Shown here piece after piece: positions 6,499 through 14,365 of a stretch of 16,180 nt of DNA. The stretch is from Alphaproteobacteria bacterium (GTDB lineage Bacteria > Pseudomonadota > Alphaproteobacteria > Rhizobiales > Aestuariivirgaceae). Location of the stretch: NCBI GenBank assembly GCA_024279045.1, contig JAJRRZ010000225.1:1-16180 (forward strand), in the 5' to 3' direction. The position numbers were made by a program, and so were the translations under genes. The notes beneath the pieces were generated by a model, which was not told where the DNA came from, searched no databases, and was given only the letters and a program-made list of their open reading frames with translations. The stretch's first letter is position 1. Each line of letters opens with the position of its first letter.

Positions 6499-6751
6499 GG
6501 CTATTCCCCTCCCACAAGTTCTTGCGGGTGCATCAACCGGCATTGCTGCAGAGCATGCCGACATCCCGCCAACTACAGTCCCTGTATTCCCCCTGCCCAC
6601 TTCCCCGACAATCATTGGCAATGGCCTGCAAGGCATATTATCACAATTTGCCACAAATGCGGAAAACACGGTACTGACTGGGAGATGCCGGAGAAAGATG
6701 CAGGGAGTGATGCTCCTTGACATGGCGCCGGGGTTCTGGTTGAAGTGCCAG
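6499..6751. other. Divergent promoter region between MlaC-like gene and metF
   Basis: No gene is supported. For the minus strand an extended -10 element TGTGATAAT lies at 6637-6645, giving a leader of about 130 nt to the MlaC-like gene; no good -35 box goes with it. For the plus strand a perfect -35 box TTGACA (6717-6722) is visible but the -10 position 17 nt later (TTGAAG) is poor, as in an activated promoter. Confidence 0.35.
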
Positions 6752-6773
6752 ACATAAAGATTTCCTTATATGT
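6752..6773. promoter_or_regulatory. Inverted repeat upstream of metF, SahR-like operator candidate
   Basis: ACATAAAG at 6752-6759 and CTTATATGT at 6765-6773 form an imperfect dyad, 25 nt before the metF start. Methionine-cycle genes in many proteobacteria have AT-rich dyads with AAAG and CTTT half sites, which are bound by the ArsR-family regulator SahR responding to S-adenosylhomocysteine. I recall that pattern but cannot check the motif here. The position directly before the start would allow repression. Confidence 0.45.
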
Positions 6774-6797
6774 TTACTTCAGCAGCGGACAGCATGC

Positions 6798-7709
6798 ATG
6801 ACTTCTCCGGGCAAGGAGTTGAACAGGCGCGACGCACCATTTGTCTCGCTGGAAGTGTTTCCGGCACGAGACAAGGCCGGGCTTGCGGCATTGCAGGCCA
6901 TGGCGCACCGGCTGGCGGCGTTCGGCCCGCGCTACATCTCGGTAACTTACGGTGCGGGAGGCTCGAGCCGGGAACGCTCCTTCGATACCGTGCGCGCGCT
7001 GCGCGAGGCGGTGGACATTCCCCTGGCGGCGCATCTGACGGTGGTGTCGGCCAGCCGCGATCAGACCATGGATGTCGCGCGGCGCTTCCGTGAGCTGGGA
7101 GTGAACCACTTCGTTGCCCTGCGCGGCGACGCTCCACAGGGAGAAACCTTCCAGCCGCATCTGGACGGTTTTGCCAACGCCGCGGAGCTGACCGCGGCGC
7201 TGAAACAGCAGTGGTCGGATGTGCACGTGTCGGTGGCCGCCTATCCGGAAATGCACCCCGACTCGCCTTCGCGCGCGGAGGACCTCGCCAACCTGAAAGC
7301 CAAGTTCGAGGCCGGCGCGGACGAGGCGCTCACCCAGTTTTTCTTCGACAATGACCTGTATTTCGACTTCCTCGACATGGCCCGCGCCGCCGGCATCGAC
7401 GGCAAGATCGCACCAGGCGTGATGCTGATGCCCAACTTCTTCCAGGTGCGCAATTTCGCCCAGCGCTGCCAGGCCTCGGTGCCGGACTGGCTGGCCGCGC
7501 GCTATGCCGGGCTGCAGGGCCGCAAGGACGAAGATGCACGGCACATGCAGCAACTGCTCAATGCCGCTTTCGCCACCGAGCAGGTGCTCGACATGGCCGC
7601 GCGCGGAGTGCGGCATTTCCACCTCTACACCATGAACCGCCCGGAGCTGGCCGAGGCCGTGTGCCGGGTGCTGGGACTGGCGGCGCGGAATGACGCAACC
7701 ACGCAGTGA
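6798..7709 (+). CDS. metF: Methylenetetrahydrofolate reductase
   Basis: Reduces 5,10-methylene-THF to 5-methyl-THF with FAD and NADH, supplying the methyl group for methionine. 303 residues, the size of bacterial MetF. Visible motifs: VSLEVFPARDKAG with catalytic Glu at residue 19 (the E28 of E. coli), YISVTYGAGGS, AAHLT, VALRGD with the FAD-linked Asp at 111, YPEMHP, LKAKFEAGADEALTQFFFD, and HFHLYTMNRPEL near the end. The ATG at 6798 is the only in-frame start before the first motif; its ribosome binding site is weak. The next gene, a methyl-THF:corrinoid methyltransferase, begins 69 nt downstream, so the product of MetF is used by its neighbour. A candidate SahR-type dyad lies just upstream. 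Confidence 0.97.
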   Translation: MTSPGKELNRRDAPFVSLEVFPARDKAGLAALQAMAHRLAAFGPRYISVTYGAGGSSRERSFDTVRALREAVDIPLAAHLTVVSASRDQTMDVARRFRELGVNHFVALRGDAPQGETFQPHLDGFANAAELTAALKQQWSDVHVSVAAYPEMHPDSPSRAEDLANLKAKFEAGADEALTQFFFDNDLYFDFLDMARAAGIDGKIAPGVMLMPNFFQVRNFAQRCQASVPDWLAARYAGLQGRKDEDARHMQQLLNAAFATEQVLDMAARGVRHFHLYTMNRPELAEAVCRVLGLAARNDATTQ

Positions 7710-7778
7710 AACACCGCCTTGCGCGCCGCATCGGGCAACCGCACAAGGCAATCAGGATACATCAGGGAGAAACCATCC

Positions 7779-8693
7779 ATGGCGAAGACCATCGTCGCAT
7801 CGGCCACGAAGGAGCATGTCATCGACAGCGACGGGCCGTTCACCATCATAGGTGAGCGCATCAATCCCACCGGGCGCAAGAAGCTGGCCGCGGAGCTGGA
7901 GGAAGGCAACTTCGACACTGTCCGGGCCGACGCCATCGCCCAGGATGCAGCGGGTGCGCATATCCTGGACGTGAATGCCGGCATCACGGCGGTCGATCCC
8001 AACGAGACCGAACCACCACTGCTGCGCGCGGCGGTAGAGGTTGTGCAGGAGGTTTCCGAACTGCCGCTGTGCATTGATTCTTCTGTTACCGGCGCGCTGG
8101 CCGCTGCGCTGGAGGTGGCGAAGGGCCGCCCGCTGGTCAACTCCGTAACCGGCGAGGAGGAAAAGCTGGAGGCCATACTGCCTCTGGTGAAGAAGCACGA
8201 CGTGCCGGTGGTGGCCATCTGCAACGACGAAACGGGCATTTCTGAAGACCCCGACGTGCGCTTCGCGGTGGCGAGGAAAATCGTCGAGCGTGCCGCCGAT
8301 CACGGCATTGCCGCGCATGACATCGTCGTCGATCCGCTGGTCATGCCCATCGGCGCGATGAACTCCGCCGGCGTGCAGGTGTTTGCGCTGGTGCGCCGGC
8401 TGCGCGAGGAGCTGGGAGTGAATACCACCTGCGGCGCGTCGAACATTGGTTTCGGCATGCCCAACCGGCGCGTGCTCACCGCGCATTTCATCGCCATGGC
8501 GGCCAGCCACGGGTTGAGCAGCGCCATCATGAACCCGCTGCACGAGGAGGACATGGCCGCGGTGTTCGCCGCCAACCTGCTCAATGGCCGCGATGCCGAC
8601 AGCCGCGCCTGGACGCTGCGCTACAAGCCTGCTGCGCCGGAAGGTGATGCCGGCGGGCGTGGTGGCCGCCGCCGTCGCCGCCGCCGTGGCTGA
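7779..8693 (+). CDS. Pterin-binding methyl-THF:corrinoid methyltransferase, likely split MetH component
   Basis: A 304-residue TIM-barrel protein of the dihydropteroate synthase/methyltransferase fold, equal to the pterin-binding domain of MetH or to AcsE-type enzymes. Motifs: IGERINPTGRKKL (24-36), HILDVNAG (61-68), LCIDSS, NSVTGEEEKL (121-130), ICNDETGI (147-154), VVDPLVMPIGA (183-193) and TTCGASNIGFGMPNR (216-230). It binds methyl-THF and passes the methyl group to cobalamin. No homocysteine-binding, cobalamin-binding or reactivation domain is attached, so it would work as one piece of a split methionine synthase, as described for some alphaproteobacteria. Start 7779 is backed by AGGGAGA 8 nt upstream; the in-frame ATG 7719 is not. 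The C-terminus is a tail of Gly and seven consecutive Arg, not part of the barrel. Follows metF by 69 nt. Confidence 0.92.
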   Translation: MAKTIVASATKEHVIDSDGPFTIIGERINPTGRKKLAAELEEGNFDTVRADAIAQDAAGAHILDVNAGITAVDPNETEPPLLRAAVEVVQEVSELPLCIDSSVTGALAAALEVAKGRPLVNSVTGEEEKLEAILPLVKKHDVPVVAICNDETGISEDPDVRFAVARKIVERAADHGIAAHDIVVDPLVMPIGAMNSAGVQVFALVRRLREELGVNTTCGASNIGFGMPNRRVLTAHFIAMAASHGLSSAIMNPLHEEDMAAVFAANLLNGRDADSRAWTLRYKPAAPEGDAGGRGGRRRRRRRG

Positions 8694-8768
8694 GCGCACA
8701 CAGGGATGCACCCGCATGGATGTTCCGGAAGCTCTCCGCCGCCGTTTCAGGTGTTGGTAAGCAGCTCT

Positions 8769-9632
8769 TCACAAGGTGCCCAGCATTTTATGCCACAACA
8801 GATCGATCTGGCGGGACAGTTGCGAAGGCGCAGGCAAAGGCTGGCCGGGAAAGGCGTCATGACGGGTGGCGGTGCGCAGCCAGCGCATCATCAGACTGAC
8901 AGGCCACAGGGCCGGCAGCAGGCGGCGTGGCCAGTGATATGCGCGGGCCGTGGCATGATCCGCTGCCGCCTGCTCGGCAAGTTGCATGGCTCCTGCCCTG
9001 TCCGCCAGCATGCCGATCAGCAGTGGAATACTGGTGGCACGGCGTGGATATGGCGCACGGCGCAGCAGAAAGCCTGCCCCGTAGGCACGCGCCAGCGCCC
9101 GCAGTGGTGCAAGCAGTTCGGGGGATTGCTCATCGGGCGCGTTTTCCAGCCGCCTACCATCCTGGCTCACACAGGTGGCCTGCATCAACGTGGCGAACAG
9201 TGGCGCAAAGGTTGCTTCACTCCATTGCTTCACGTCTTCCACGCTGTCGAATGACCCATCAGCCAGTCGCGCCACATGGGCCAGGCCTTCGGCCATGCTG
9301 TTGCGCGGCAGGGCGGGCGGCCAAAGCGCCAGCAGTGGTGGCGGCTCTCCCTGCCCTGCCGGCAGCGCCGACTCCTGCTCTCCCAACAGCGCCATGCGCC
9401 AGAACTCCATGCGCAACCGGCACAACAGCGGCTCACCCAGCCGCCACGGCAGGCGGGCGCTTTCGGCCAGCAGCGCCCATGCTCCCAACATGGCGGGCCG
9501 TGCCGCCGGACGCGCCAGCAACAGGCTCAGCCAGGCGTCGAGATTCTCGGCCTTCAGTAACGCTGTTGTCTCTGCCAATGCCAGGGCCAGCGGATCGCGC
9601 ATGACCTTGCAGCGGTAAAGGGGTTCCGGCAT
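8769..9632 (-). CDS. Squalene/phytoene synthase-fold protein, NDUFAF6-like
   Basis: A 287-residue protein of the trans-isoprenyl diphosphate synthase (head-to-head) fold. The segment running from NLDAWLSLLLARPAARPAMLGAWALLAESARLP through LLCRLRMEFWRMAL matches the start of the family, where the usual form is ALFALYAFNAEIAR and IRLQWWRDAL. Both Asp-rich motifs (DxxxD) that bind Mg-diphosphate in true phytoene or squalene synthases are missing, so carotenoid or squalene synthesis is unlikely. This matches the subgroup that includes the mitochondrial complex I assembly factor NDUFAF6. It is the last gene of the Sec operon, 30 nt after the Mth938 protein. The ribosome binding site is weak (AAGGC), and ATG 9602 is a second possible start. 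It is convergent with the methyltransferase gene, 75 nt apart, with no clear terminator between. Confidence 0.82.
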   Translation of the reverse strand: MPEPLYRCKVMRDPLALALAETTALLKAENLDAWLSLLLARPAARPAMLGAWALLAESARLPWRLGEPLLCRLRMEFWRMALLGEQESALPAGQGEPPPLLALWPPALPRNSMAEGLAHVARLADGSFDSVEDVKQWSEATFAPLFATLMQATCVSQDGRRLENAPDEQSPELLAPLRALARAYGAGFLLRRAPYPRRATSIPLLIGMLADRAGAMQLAEQAAADHATARAYHWPRRLLPALWPVSLMMRWLRTATRHDAFPGQPLPAPSQLSRQIDLLWHKMLGTL

Positions 9633-9662
9633 GGCGCCTTGCCTTTATGGAAGCTTTTCGTC

Positions 9663-10061
9663 TCACTCCACCGGCAACAGAAATGTGGCAGGCAGACGCA
9701 ACTCGTCGCGGCACAGGTTATAGGTGCGCACCGCTGGTCCCGTGGGCATGACCTCCAGGCCCAGCCCGGCCAGTGCCGCCAGACGCGACAGCCACTGTGG
9801 TGGGGCAATCTGCCGCTCGCCACATCCGAAAAGGATGAAATCCACCTCTGCACGATGGGCGATCAACAGATCGAAATCGGTCTCTTCCACCTCTTCCGGC
9901 AAGGCAGGCCGCCAGCGATAAATGCCACTGGGCAGGATGCACAGACTGCCCGCCTCGCGCTGCTCGGCAAAGCGAAACGCACCATCGCCATAGCCCGTCA
10001 GTGGCAACGGTTCCGGATACAGCAGTTCGTTACTGTCTCGTCTGTCATTGGATATGTTCAT
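9663..10061 (-). CDS. Mth938-like domain protein (NDUFAF3-like)
   Basis: A 132-residue soluble protein of the Mth938/DUF498 family. Motifs: SLCILPSGIYRW after the first strands, ETDFDLLIAHRAEVDFILFGCGERQ in the middle, and GLGLEVMPTGPAVRTYNLCRDELRLPATFLLPV at the end, where the family has the typical M-xTxxAxRTYN pattern. The mitochondrial member is the complex I assembly factor NDUFAF3. The bacterial genes are commonly found next to secDF, as here. It sits 33 nt after the FG-GAP gene and 30 nt before the phytoene-synthase-fold gene, in one transcription unit. No Shine-Dalgarno-like sequence precedes the ATG at 10061, so translation may depend on coupling or on another start. Confidence 0.9.
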   Translation of the reverse strand: MNISNDRRDSNELLYPEPLPLTGYGDGAFRFAEQREAGSLCILPSGIYRWRPALPEEVEETDFDLLIAHRAEVDFILFGCGERQIAPPQWLSRLAALAGLGLEVMPTGPAVRTYNLCRDELRLPATFLLPVE

Positions 10062-10094
10062 GGATAGAAGGAGAAGCCGTGCGTGTTGGGCGTG

Positions 10095-11342
10095 TCAAGG
10101 TGTGGGAGTCTGTCCTGCCGAGTTGAGGGATGGCTGCACGGCCTGCAGCAGACCATCGCGATTGATCAGCCAGACCTCGCCCACCCCATCTCCGTCGATG
10201 TCCGCAGCTTGCAGGGAACTGTCCAGCACACCTTGAATGGCCGTGGTATCCACCACCTGCAACTGCTGTCCATCAAAACGCACCGCAGCAATATGTGTGC
10301 GGTCTTGTGTGGGAAGCACAATCTCTGGCCGCCCATCACCGGTGAAATCTACTGCCACGGCCTGTTGCAGCTCGCGCGAGCCCGGGACATGGTTGGAAAA
10401 TCCCTTCAACGCTGCCAGCTCGCGCAGCCGCCAGCCATCCCCGGCCTTTTCCAGCCGCCCGACTTTCAACACACCATTGATGTGTGGTGTTTCCACCCAG
10501 GCAATTTCCACTCGGCCATCGCCGTCGAAATCTGCCGCCACCGCTGGATTCAGCCAGCGATTGGCGCGGCCCAACCATGGCGTGCGTGCCAACAGATGCA
10601 GATACTCCTTGCCTGGCGCGCCTTTCAGGCCATAAATCGCCAGCGATGCACCCCGCCGGACATGTGCCTGCACAACAATGATTTCATCCGTCGCTGCATC
10701 ACCATCCACGTCAGCCAATCGTGCCAAACGATCTTCAAATACCTGATTCTCCTCCAATACCAAATCGATGCGCCGCCGTGTGCGCTGGCTGCTCACCGCC
10801 AGCCCTCCTGCCTCTATGGCATCTCCCAGCACACCGTGCGCGTAGCGCTTCGTGGGGCGTATCAGCCAGGCTTCGGCAATGTTGCGCCTGCCAACAGCAA
10901 CCCGTGCATCAGGAATGGCGAAGGGCTTGGCTTTCGGGCGAAATTTCGGCACCATTCTGCTGGCTATCGACACCATGCGCAGCGAGCCATCCCGCACACG
11001 CAGGCTGAGCCACAGCCCATCACAGCGCTGCACGACAAGATGCTCTGGCCGGTTGCCTGTGTGAATGCCACCGAGCAGCGCATCACCAGAACGGATACGA
11101 CGAATGCATTTCAGCTTGTCCGGAGCGGCAAGCCGCAGCTCGCCGGATTCCGCCCTGCCGGCACCAACTGCCAGCAACAATATTGCTGCCGCCAGCACAC
11201 CGGCAATCAATAAAAAAGTTCCAACACTGGCCCGTGCCAGCCTTGCATGAGCACGCAAATTGGGCAGTGCACCATTCAGCCCTGCCGGCCATATCCCATC
11301 CTCATGGACGGGCAGCGGCCTTCTGTCCGTTGCGAGGTTCAT
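10095..11342 (-). CDS. FG-GAP/VCBS-repeat membrane-anchored protein
   Basis: A 415-residue protein with one membrane segment (about residues 41-60) after a 40-residue basic cytoplasmic part, and a periplasmic domain of beta-propeller-type repeats. Four Ca-binding-like motifs D-x-D/T-G-D are visible at about 211-216 (DVDGDA), 271-276 (DFDGDG), 332-337 (DFTGDG) and 381-386 (DIDGDG), each followed by a hydrophobic strand, as in FG-GAP/VCBS repeats. Between them lie spacers of 50-60 residues, giving roughly one blade each. Such proteins often bind other proteins or cell-wall material; its role here is unknown. The start at 11342 overlaps the end of secF by 41 bp, which suggests translational coupling; the ribosome binding site is weak. 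It is in the Sec operon between secF and the Mth938 gene. Confidence 0.88.
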   Translation of the reverse strand: MNLATDRRPLPVHEDGIWPAGLNGALPNLRAHARLARASVGTFLLIAGVLAAAILLLAVGAGRAESGELRLAAPDKLKCIRRIRSGDALLGGIHTGNRPEHLVVQRCDGLWLSLRVRDGSLRMVSIASRMVPKFRPKAKPFAIPDARVAVGRRNIAEAWLIRPTKRYAHGVLGDAIEAGGLAVSSQRTRRRIDLVLEENQVFEDRLARLADVDGDAATDEIIVVQAHVRRGASLAIYGLKGAPGKEYLHLLARTPWLGRANRWLNPAVAADFDGDGRVEIAWVETPHINGVLKVGRLEKAGDGWRLRELAALKGFSNHVPGSRELQQAVAVDFTGDGRPEIVLPTQDRTHIAAVRFDGQQLQVVDTTAIQGVLDSSLQAADIDGDGVGEVWLINRDGLLQAVQPSLNSAGQTPTP

Positions 11343-12240
11343 CCGTATCCACCAGCGAGGCGTTCAGCCAAATGAGCAGCGGCGCGGCAATGAACACCGA
11401 AGAATAGGTGCCGATGATGACACCCCAGATCATGGTGAACGTGAAGCCGCGCAGCACCTCTCCACCCAGGACATACAACGCAATCAGCGCCACCAGCGTG
11501 GAGACGGAAGTGAGAATGGTGCGCGAGAGCATCTGGTTGATGGACTTGTCGATGATCTCCGGCAGTGGCGTCTTCTTGAACTTGCGCATGTTCTCGCGCA
11601 CGCGATCGTAGGTAACCACGGTATCGTTCAGCGAATAACCGACAATGGTAAGCAGCGCGGCAATGATGGAAAGATTGAACTCCAGCCGCGTGAAAGCAAA
11701 TATGCCGATGGTGATGATCACGTCATGCACCAGCGAGGCCACCGCGCCGATGGCAAACTGCCACTCGAAGCGGAACCAGATGTAGATCATCACCCCGGCC
11801 AGCGCCATCAGCACGGCAATGACGCCATCGCGCGCCAGCTCGCCGGACACCTTCGGGCCAACCACCTCCACGCGGCGGTATTCCACATCATCGCCCAGCG
11901 CGACGCGAATCTTGCGCACCACCTCCTGCTGGGCTTCCTCGCCGCCCCGGTTTTCCACGCGAATGAGCACATCGCGCGGGTTGCCGAATTCCTGCAGCTC
12001 GAAGCTGCCCAGCTTCAGATCGCCGATCTTCTTGCGTAGCGCGCCAATGTCCGCCGGGCCTTACGTGCGGATCTCGATGAGCGTGCCACCCTTGAAGTCG
12101 ATGCCGAAGTTCAGCCCCAGCAGAAATGCGCCGGCCAGCGACACGGCAATCACCATCGTGGAGATGATGAAGGCCATCCGCGCCCACTTCATGAAGGGAA
12201 TGCGCGGCTCCTCCGGCAGATACTTGATCAATGGAAACAT
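11302..12240 (-). pseudogene. secF: SecF protein translocase subunit, interrupted by an in-frame TAA
   Basis: SecF with SecD uses the proton gradient to help pull proteins through SecYEG. The reading frame from ATG 12240 codes MFPLIKYLPEEPRIPFMKWA, a first membrane helix, then LGLNFGIDFKGGTLIEIRT and, at codon 60 (12063-12061), a TAA. After the stop the same frame goes on without shift: GPADIGALRKKIGDLKLGSF and the complete remaining SecF with membrane helices such as IIAALLTIVGYSLNDTVVTYDRVREN and LIALYVLGGEVLRGFTF, ending at 11302. Without the TAA it would have 312 residues, the normal size. One base change from a sense codon (for example GAA, CAA or AAA) explains it. It is thus a recent nonsense mutation, a sequencing error, or a read-through site; no good internal start follows. 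It lies 19 nt after secD. Confidence 0.93.
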
Positions 12241-12259
12241 GCGTGCCTCTCCCCTGCCC

Positions 12260-13888
12260 TCATGCCTTGGCCGCCACGATGGGCAGGCTTTTGGGGCGCT
12301 TCTTCCACACCCACAACGCCACCAGGAAGCGTGTCAGCGTATAGGCTGTGAAAACAGTGGTGAGAATGCCCACCCCCAGCGTTACGGCAAAGCCGCGAAC
12401 CGGCCCGGAGCCCAGGCCAAACAGCACGATTGCCGCAATCAATGTGGTGATGTTGGCATCGAGAATCGTGGCGAAAGCGCGCGAGAAACCCGTCTCCAGC
12501 GCGTTGATGGCACTGCGCCCGGCGCGGGCCTCCTCGCGCACGCGCTCGAATACCAGCACGTTGGAGTCCACCGCCATGCCCAGCGTCAGCACGATGCCGG
12601 CAATGCCCGGCAGCGTCAGTGTCGCCTGGAACACCGTGAGAATGCCAATGAGCATCACCAGGTTGGCCAGCAGTGCGACGACGGCAATGACGCCAAACAT
12701 GCCATAGACCAGTATCATGAACAGCAGAACGCCAATGAGCGCCACCACGGAGGCCGAAACACCTGCCTTGATGGAATCCGAGCCCAGCGACGGTCCGACG
12801 GAGCGCTCTTCCACCACCACCAGCTTTGCCGGCAGCGCCCCGGAGCGCAGGATGGCCGACATCACCCGCGTTTCTTCCACGGTAAAGCGCCCGGAAATCT
12901 GCCCCGAACCGCCGAGAATCGGTGTCTGAATGACCGGCGCGGAAATCACCTTGCCATCGAGGATGATGGCAAAGGGCTTGCCGACATTGGCCTGGGTAAG
13001 GCGGGCAAAGCGCAGCGCGCCCTTCTGGTTGAAGCGGAACGTTACCACCGGCTCGCCATTGCGCCCGTCAAAGGCCGGTTGCGCATCCACTAGGTCGGCC
13101 CCTTCCACCGTGGCACGGCGCGAGGTCTTCACCCAGTATTTCAGCCCTTCCTGCTTTTCGTCCGGCAATTCCACGCAACCCGGCGGCGGACGCTCACCAG
13201 CCGCACCCGTTGGCTGGGTATCGCACAACAACTGGAAGGTCAGCCGCGCGGTGCGGCCCACCGCCTGCTTCAGCGTTTCCGGGTTGCGCACCCCCGGCGC
13301 CTGCACGATGATGCGGTCCGCCCCCTGCTGCTGGATGGCGGCCTCGGTCATGTTCAGCTCGTCCAGGCGGCGGCGGATTACCTCGATGGCCTGCTCCACC
13401 GCGCTCTTGATGCGGTTTTCCAGCCCGGCCTCGGTATAGCGCAGCACCAGCCGGTTGCCTTCGCGGACAATGTCGATCTCCGGCGCAGTGCCGCCGGCAC
13501 CAAAAAAGCCGACCTGAACCGGTTGGGCCAGTTCCTTCAGCGCCTTCTGCGCTTCCTCTACCTTCGCCGGATCGGAGATGTTCACCACCAACGCGCCATC
13601 CTTCAGCACATTGATGGTATGGCGGATCTTGCGCTCCGTCCACAGCCGCTGGCGCACATCACCCTTCAGCTGGGTAACGAGCGTGTTGCGCAGGGAATTT
13701 CTGTCCACCTCCCATACCAGATGCGCGCCGCCTTGCAGATCCAGTCCCAGCACGATGGGTTTGTTGGGGATGAATGCCGGCAGACTGTCGCGCACACTTT
13801 GCGGCAGCGCGTTGGGCAGCGCGAACAACGCGCCCAACAGCACGGCGCTGATGATGAACAGGCTTTTCAGCCAGGTTATGCGGAACAT
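12260..13888 (-). CDS. secD: SecD protein translocase subunit
   Basis: Inner-membrane, proton-driven part of the SecDF complex that assists SecYEG late in export. 542 residues. A first membrane helix lies at about 7-25, followed by the P1 head domain with GLDLQGGAHLVWEVD (48-62) and RIIVQAPGVRNPE. The C-terminal half holds five further helices, with LGMAVDSNVLVFERVREEARAG (436-457, D441 being the expected proton-relay aspartate) and ILDANITTLIAAIVLFGLGSGPVRGFA (475-501). All family landmarks are intact, unlike in the neighbouring secF. The start at 13888 gives the usual MFRITWLKS N-terminus. It is 42 nt after yajC and 19 nt before secF; all three are in one operon read from the yajC promoter. 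Confidence 0.98.
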   Translation of the reverse strand: MFRITWLKSLFIISAVLLGALFALPNALPQSVRDSLPAFIPNKPIVLGLDLQGGAHLVWEVDRNSLRNTLVTQLKGDVRQRLWTERKIRHTINVLKDGALVVNISDPAKVEEAQKALKELAQPVQVGFFGAGGTAPEIDIVREGNRLVLRYTEAGLENRIKSAVEQAIEVIRRRLDELNMTEAAIQQQGADRIIVQAPGVRNPETLKQAVGRTARLTFQLLCDTQPTGAAGERPPPGCVELPDEKQEGLKYWVKTSRRATVEGADLVDAQPAFDGRNGEPVVTFRFNQKGALRFARLTQANVGKPFAIILDGKVISAPVIQTPILGGSGQISGRFTVEETRVMSAILRSGALPAKLVVVEERSVGPSLGSDSIKAGVSASVVALIGVLLFMILVYGMFGVIAVVALLANLVMLIGILTVFQATLTLPGIAGIVLTLGMAVDSNVLVFERVREEARAGRSAINALETGFSRAFATILDANITTLIAAIVLFGLGSGPVRGFAVTLGVGILTTVFTAYTLTRFLVALWVWKKRPKSLPIVAAKA

Positions 13889-13930
13889 GAATGTGCGCCC
13901 CGATGAGAGTGCGTCTCGCGGCGGCCCGCG

Positions 13931-14269
13931 TTACTTGTCGTTGGCCGAAACAGGCTGTCCCTTCACCACCACCTCGGCAATGTAGGGGCGGCGCAGCTTC
14001 ACCCGCACGCCTTCGGCCAACTCCACGGTCAGCTCGTCGTCGTTGTTGACCTTTACCACCTTGCCCACCAGGCCACCGGAGGTAACCACCGTGTCGCCGC
14101 GGCGCACGTTTTTCAACATCTCCTGGTGTTCCTTGATCTTCTTCTGCTGTGGGCGGATGATGAAGAACCAGAACACACCCATGATCAGCAGAAGCGGCAG
14201 GAACAGGCTCAGCAGATCGCCACCACCGGGTGCGCCTGCGGCCTGTGCGTGGGCCGGGGTAATGAACAT
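13931..14269 (-). CDS. yajC: YajC, SecDF-associated membrane protein
   Basis: A 112-residue accessory subunit of the SecDF complex. It starts MFITPAHAQA, has a single membrane helix at about 19-37 (LLSLFLPLLLIMGVFWFFI), then the family motif RPQQKKIKEHQEM and the small cytoplasmic domain with LKNVRRGDTVVTSGGLVGKV and the strand-rich end VELAEGVRVKLRRPYIAEVV. The start at 14269 is chosen because AGGGA lies about 9 nt before it and because the protein then has standard size; an open frame reaches to 14407 but would add an unrelated extension. It is the first gene of the operon yajC-secD-secF and is preceded by a good promoter on the minus strand, in a region shared with the divergent ATPase gene. 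Confidence 0.95.
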   Translation of the reverse strand: MFITPAHAQAAGAPGGGDLLSLFLPLLLIMGVFWFFIIRPQQKKIKEHQEMLKNVRRGDTVVTSGGLVGKVVKVNNDDELTVELAEGVRVKLRRPYIAEVVVKGQPVSANDK

Positions 14270-14337
14270 TGTCGCTGTTTCCCTGACATGCATGACATGA
14301 AGCACACGGGCGCGAATCCGCCTCGTGCCCTGGCCCG

Positions 14338-14365
14338 TATATAGCGCCAAAGCCGTCCCTTGCAA
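14338..14365 (-). promoter_or_regulatory. Promoter of the yajC-secDF operon
   Basis: On the minus strand TTGCAA (14365-14360) and TATATA (14343-14338) are 16 nt apart; transcription would start near 14331, about 62 nt before the yajC ATG. TTGCAA is its own reverse complement, so the same box could also be used as -35 for the divergent ATPase gene, although the matching -10 (CTATGC, 14382-14387) is weak. Confidence 0.55.

Noticed and set aside
8769..9632. Functional phytoene or squalene synthase
   Set aside because: Neither Asp-rich motif is present and there are no carotenoid or hopanoid genes beside it.
10083..11213. 376-residue open frame on the plus strand
   Set aside because: Lies opposite the FG-GAP gene and has no recognisable feature or ribosome binding site; the minus-strand protein has four clear repeat motifs.
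11888..12187. 99-residue frame covering the secF region, taken at first as evidence for a frameshift in secF
   Set aside because: The proper secF frame continues on both sides of the TAA without shift; this frame codes no SecF sequence.
11819..13093. 424-residue open frame on the plus strand, antisense to secF and secD
   Set aside because: Antisense shadow of a GC-rich gene: it is rich in His, Gln and Arg, has no domain, and secD on the other strand is unmistakable.
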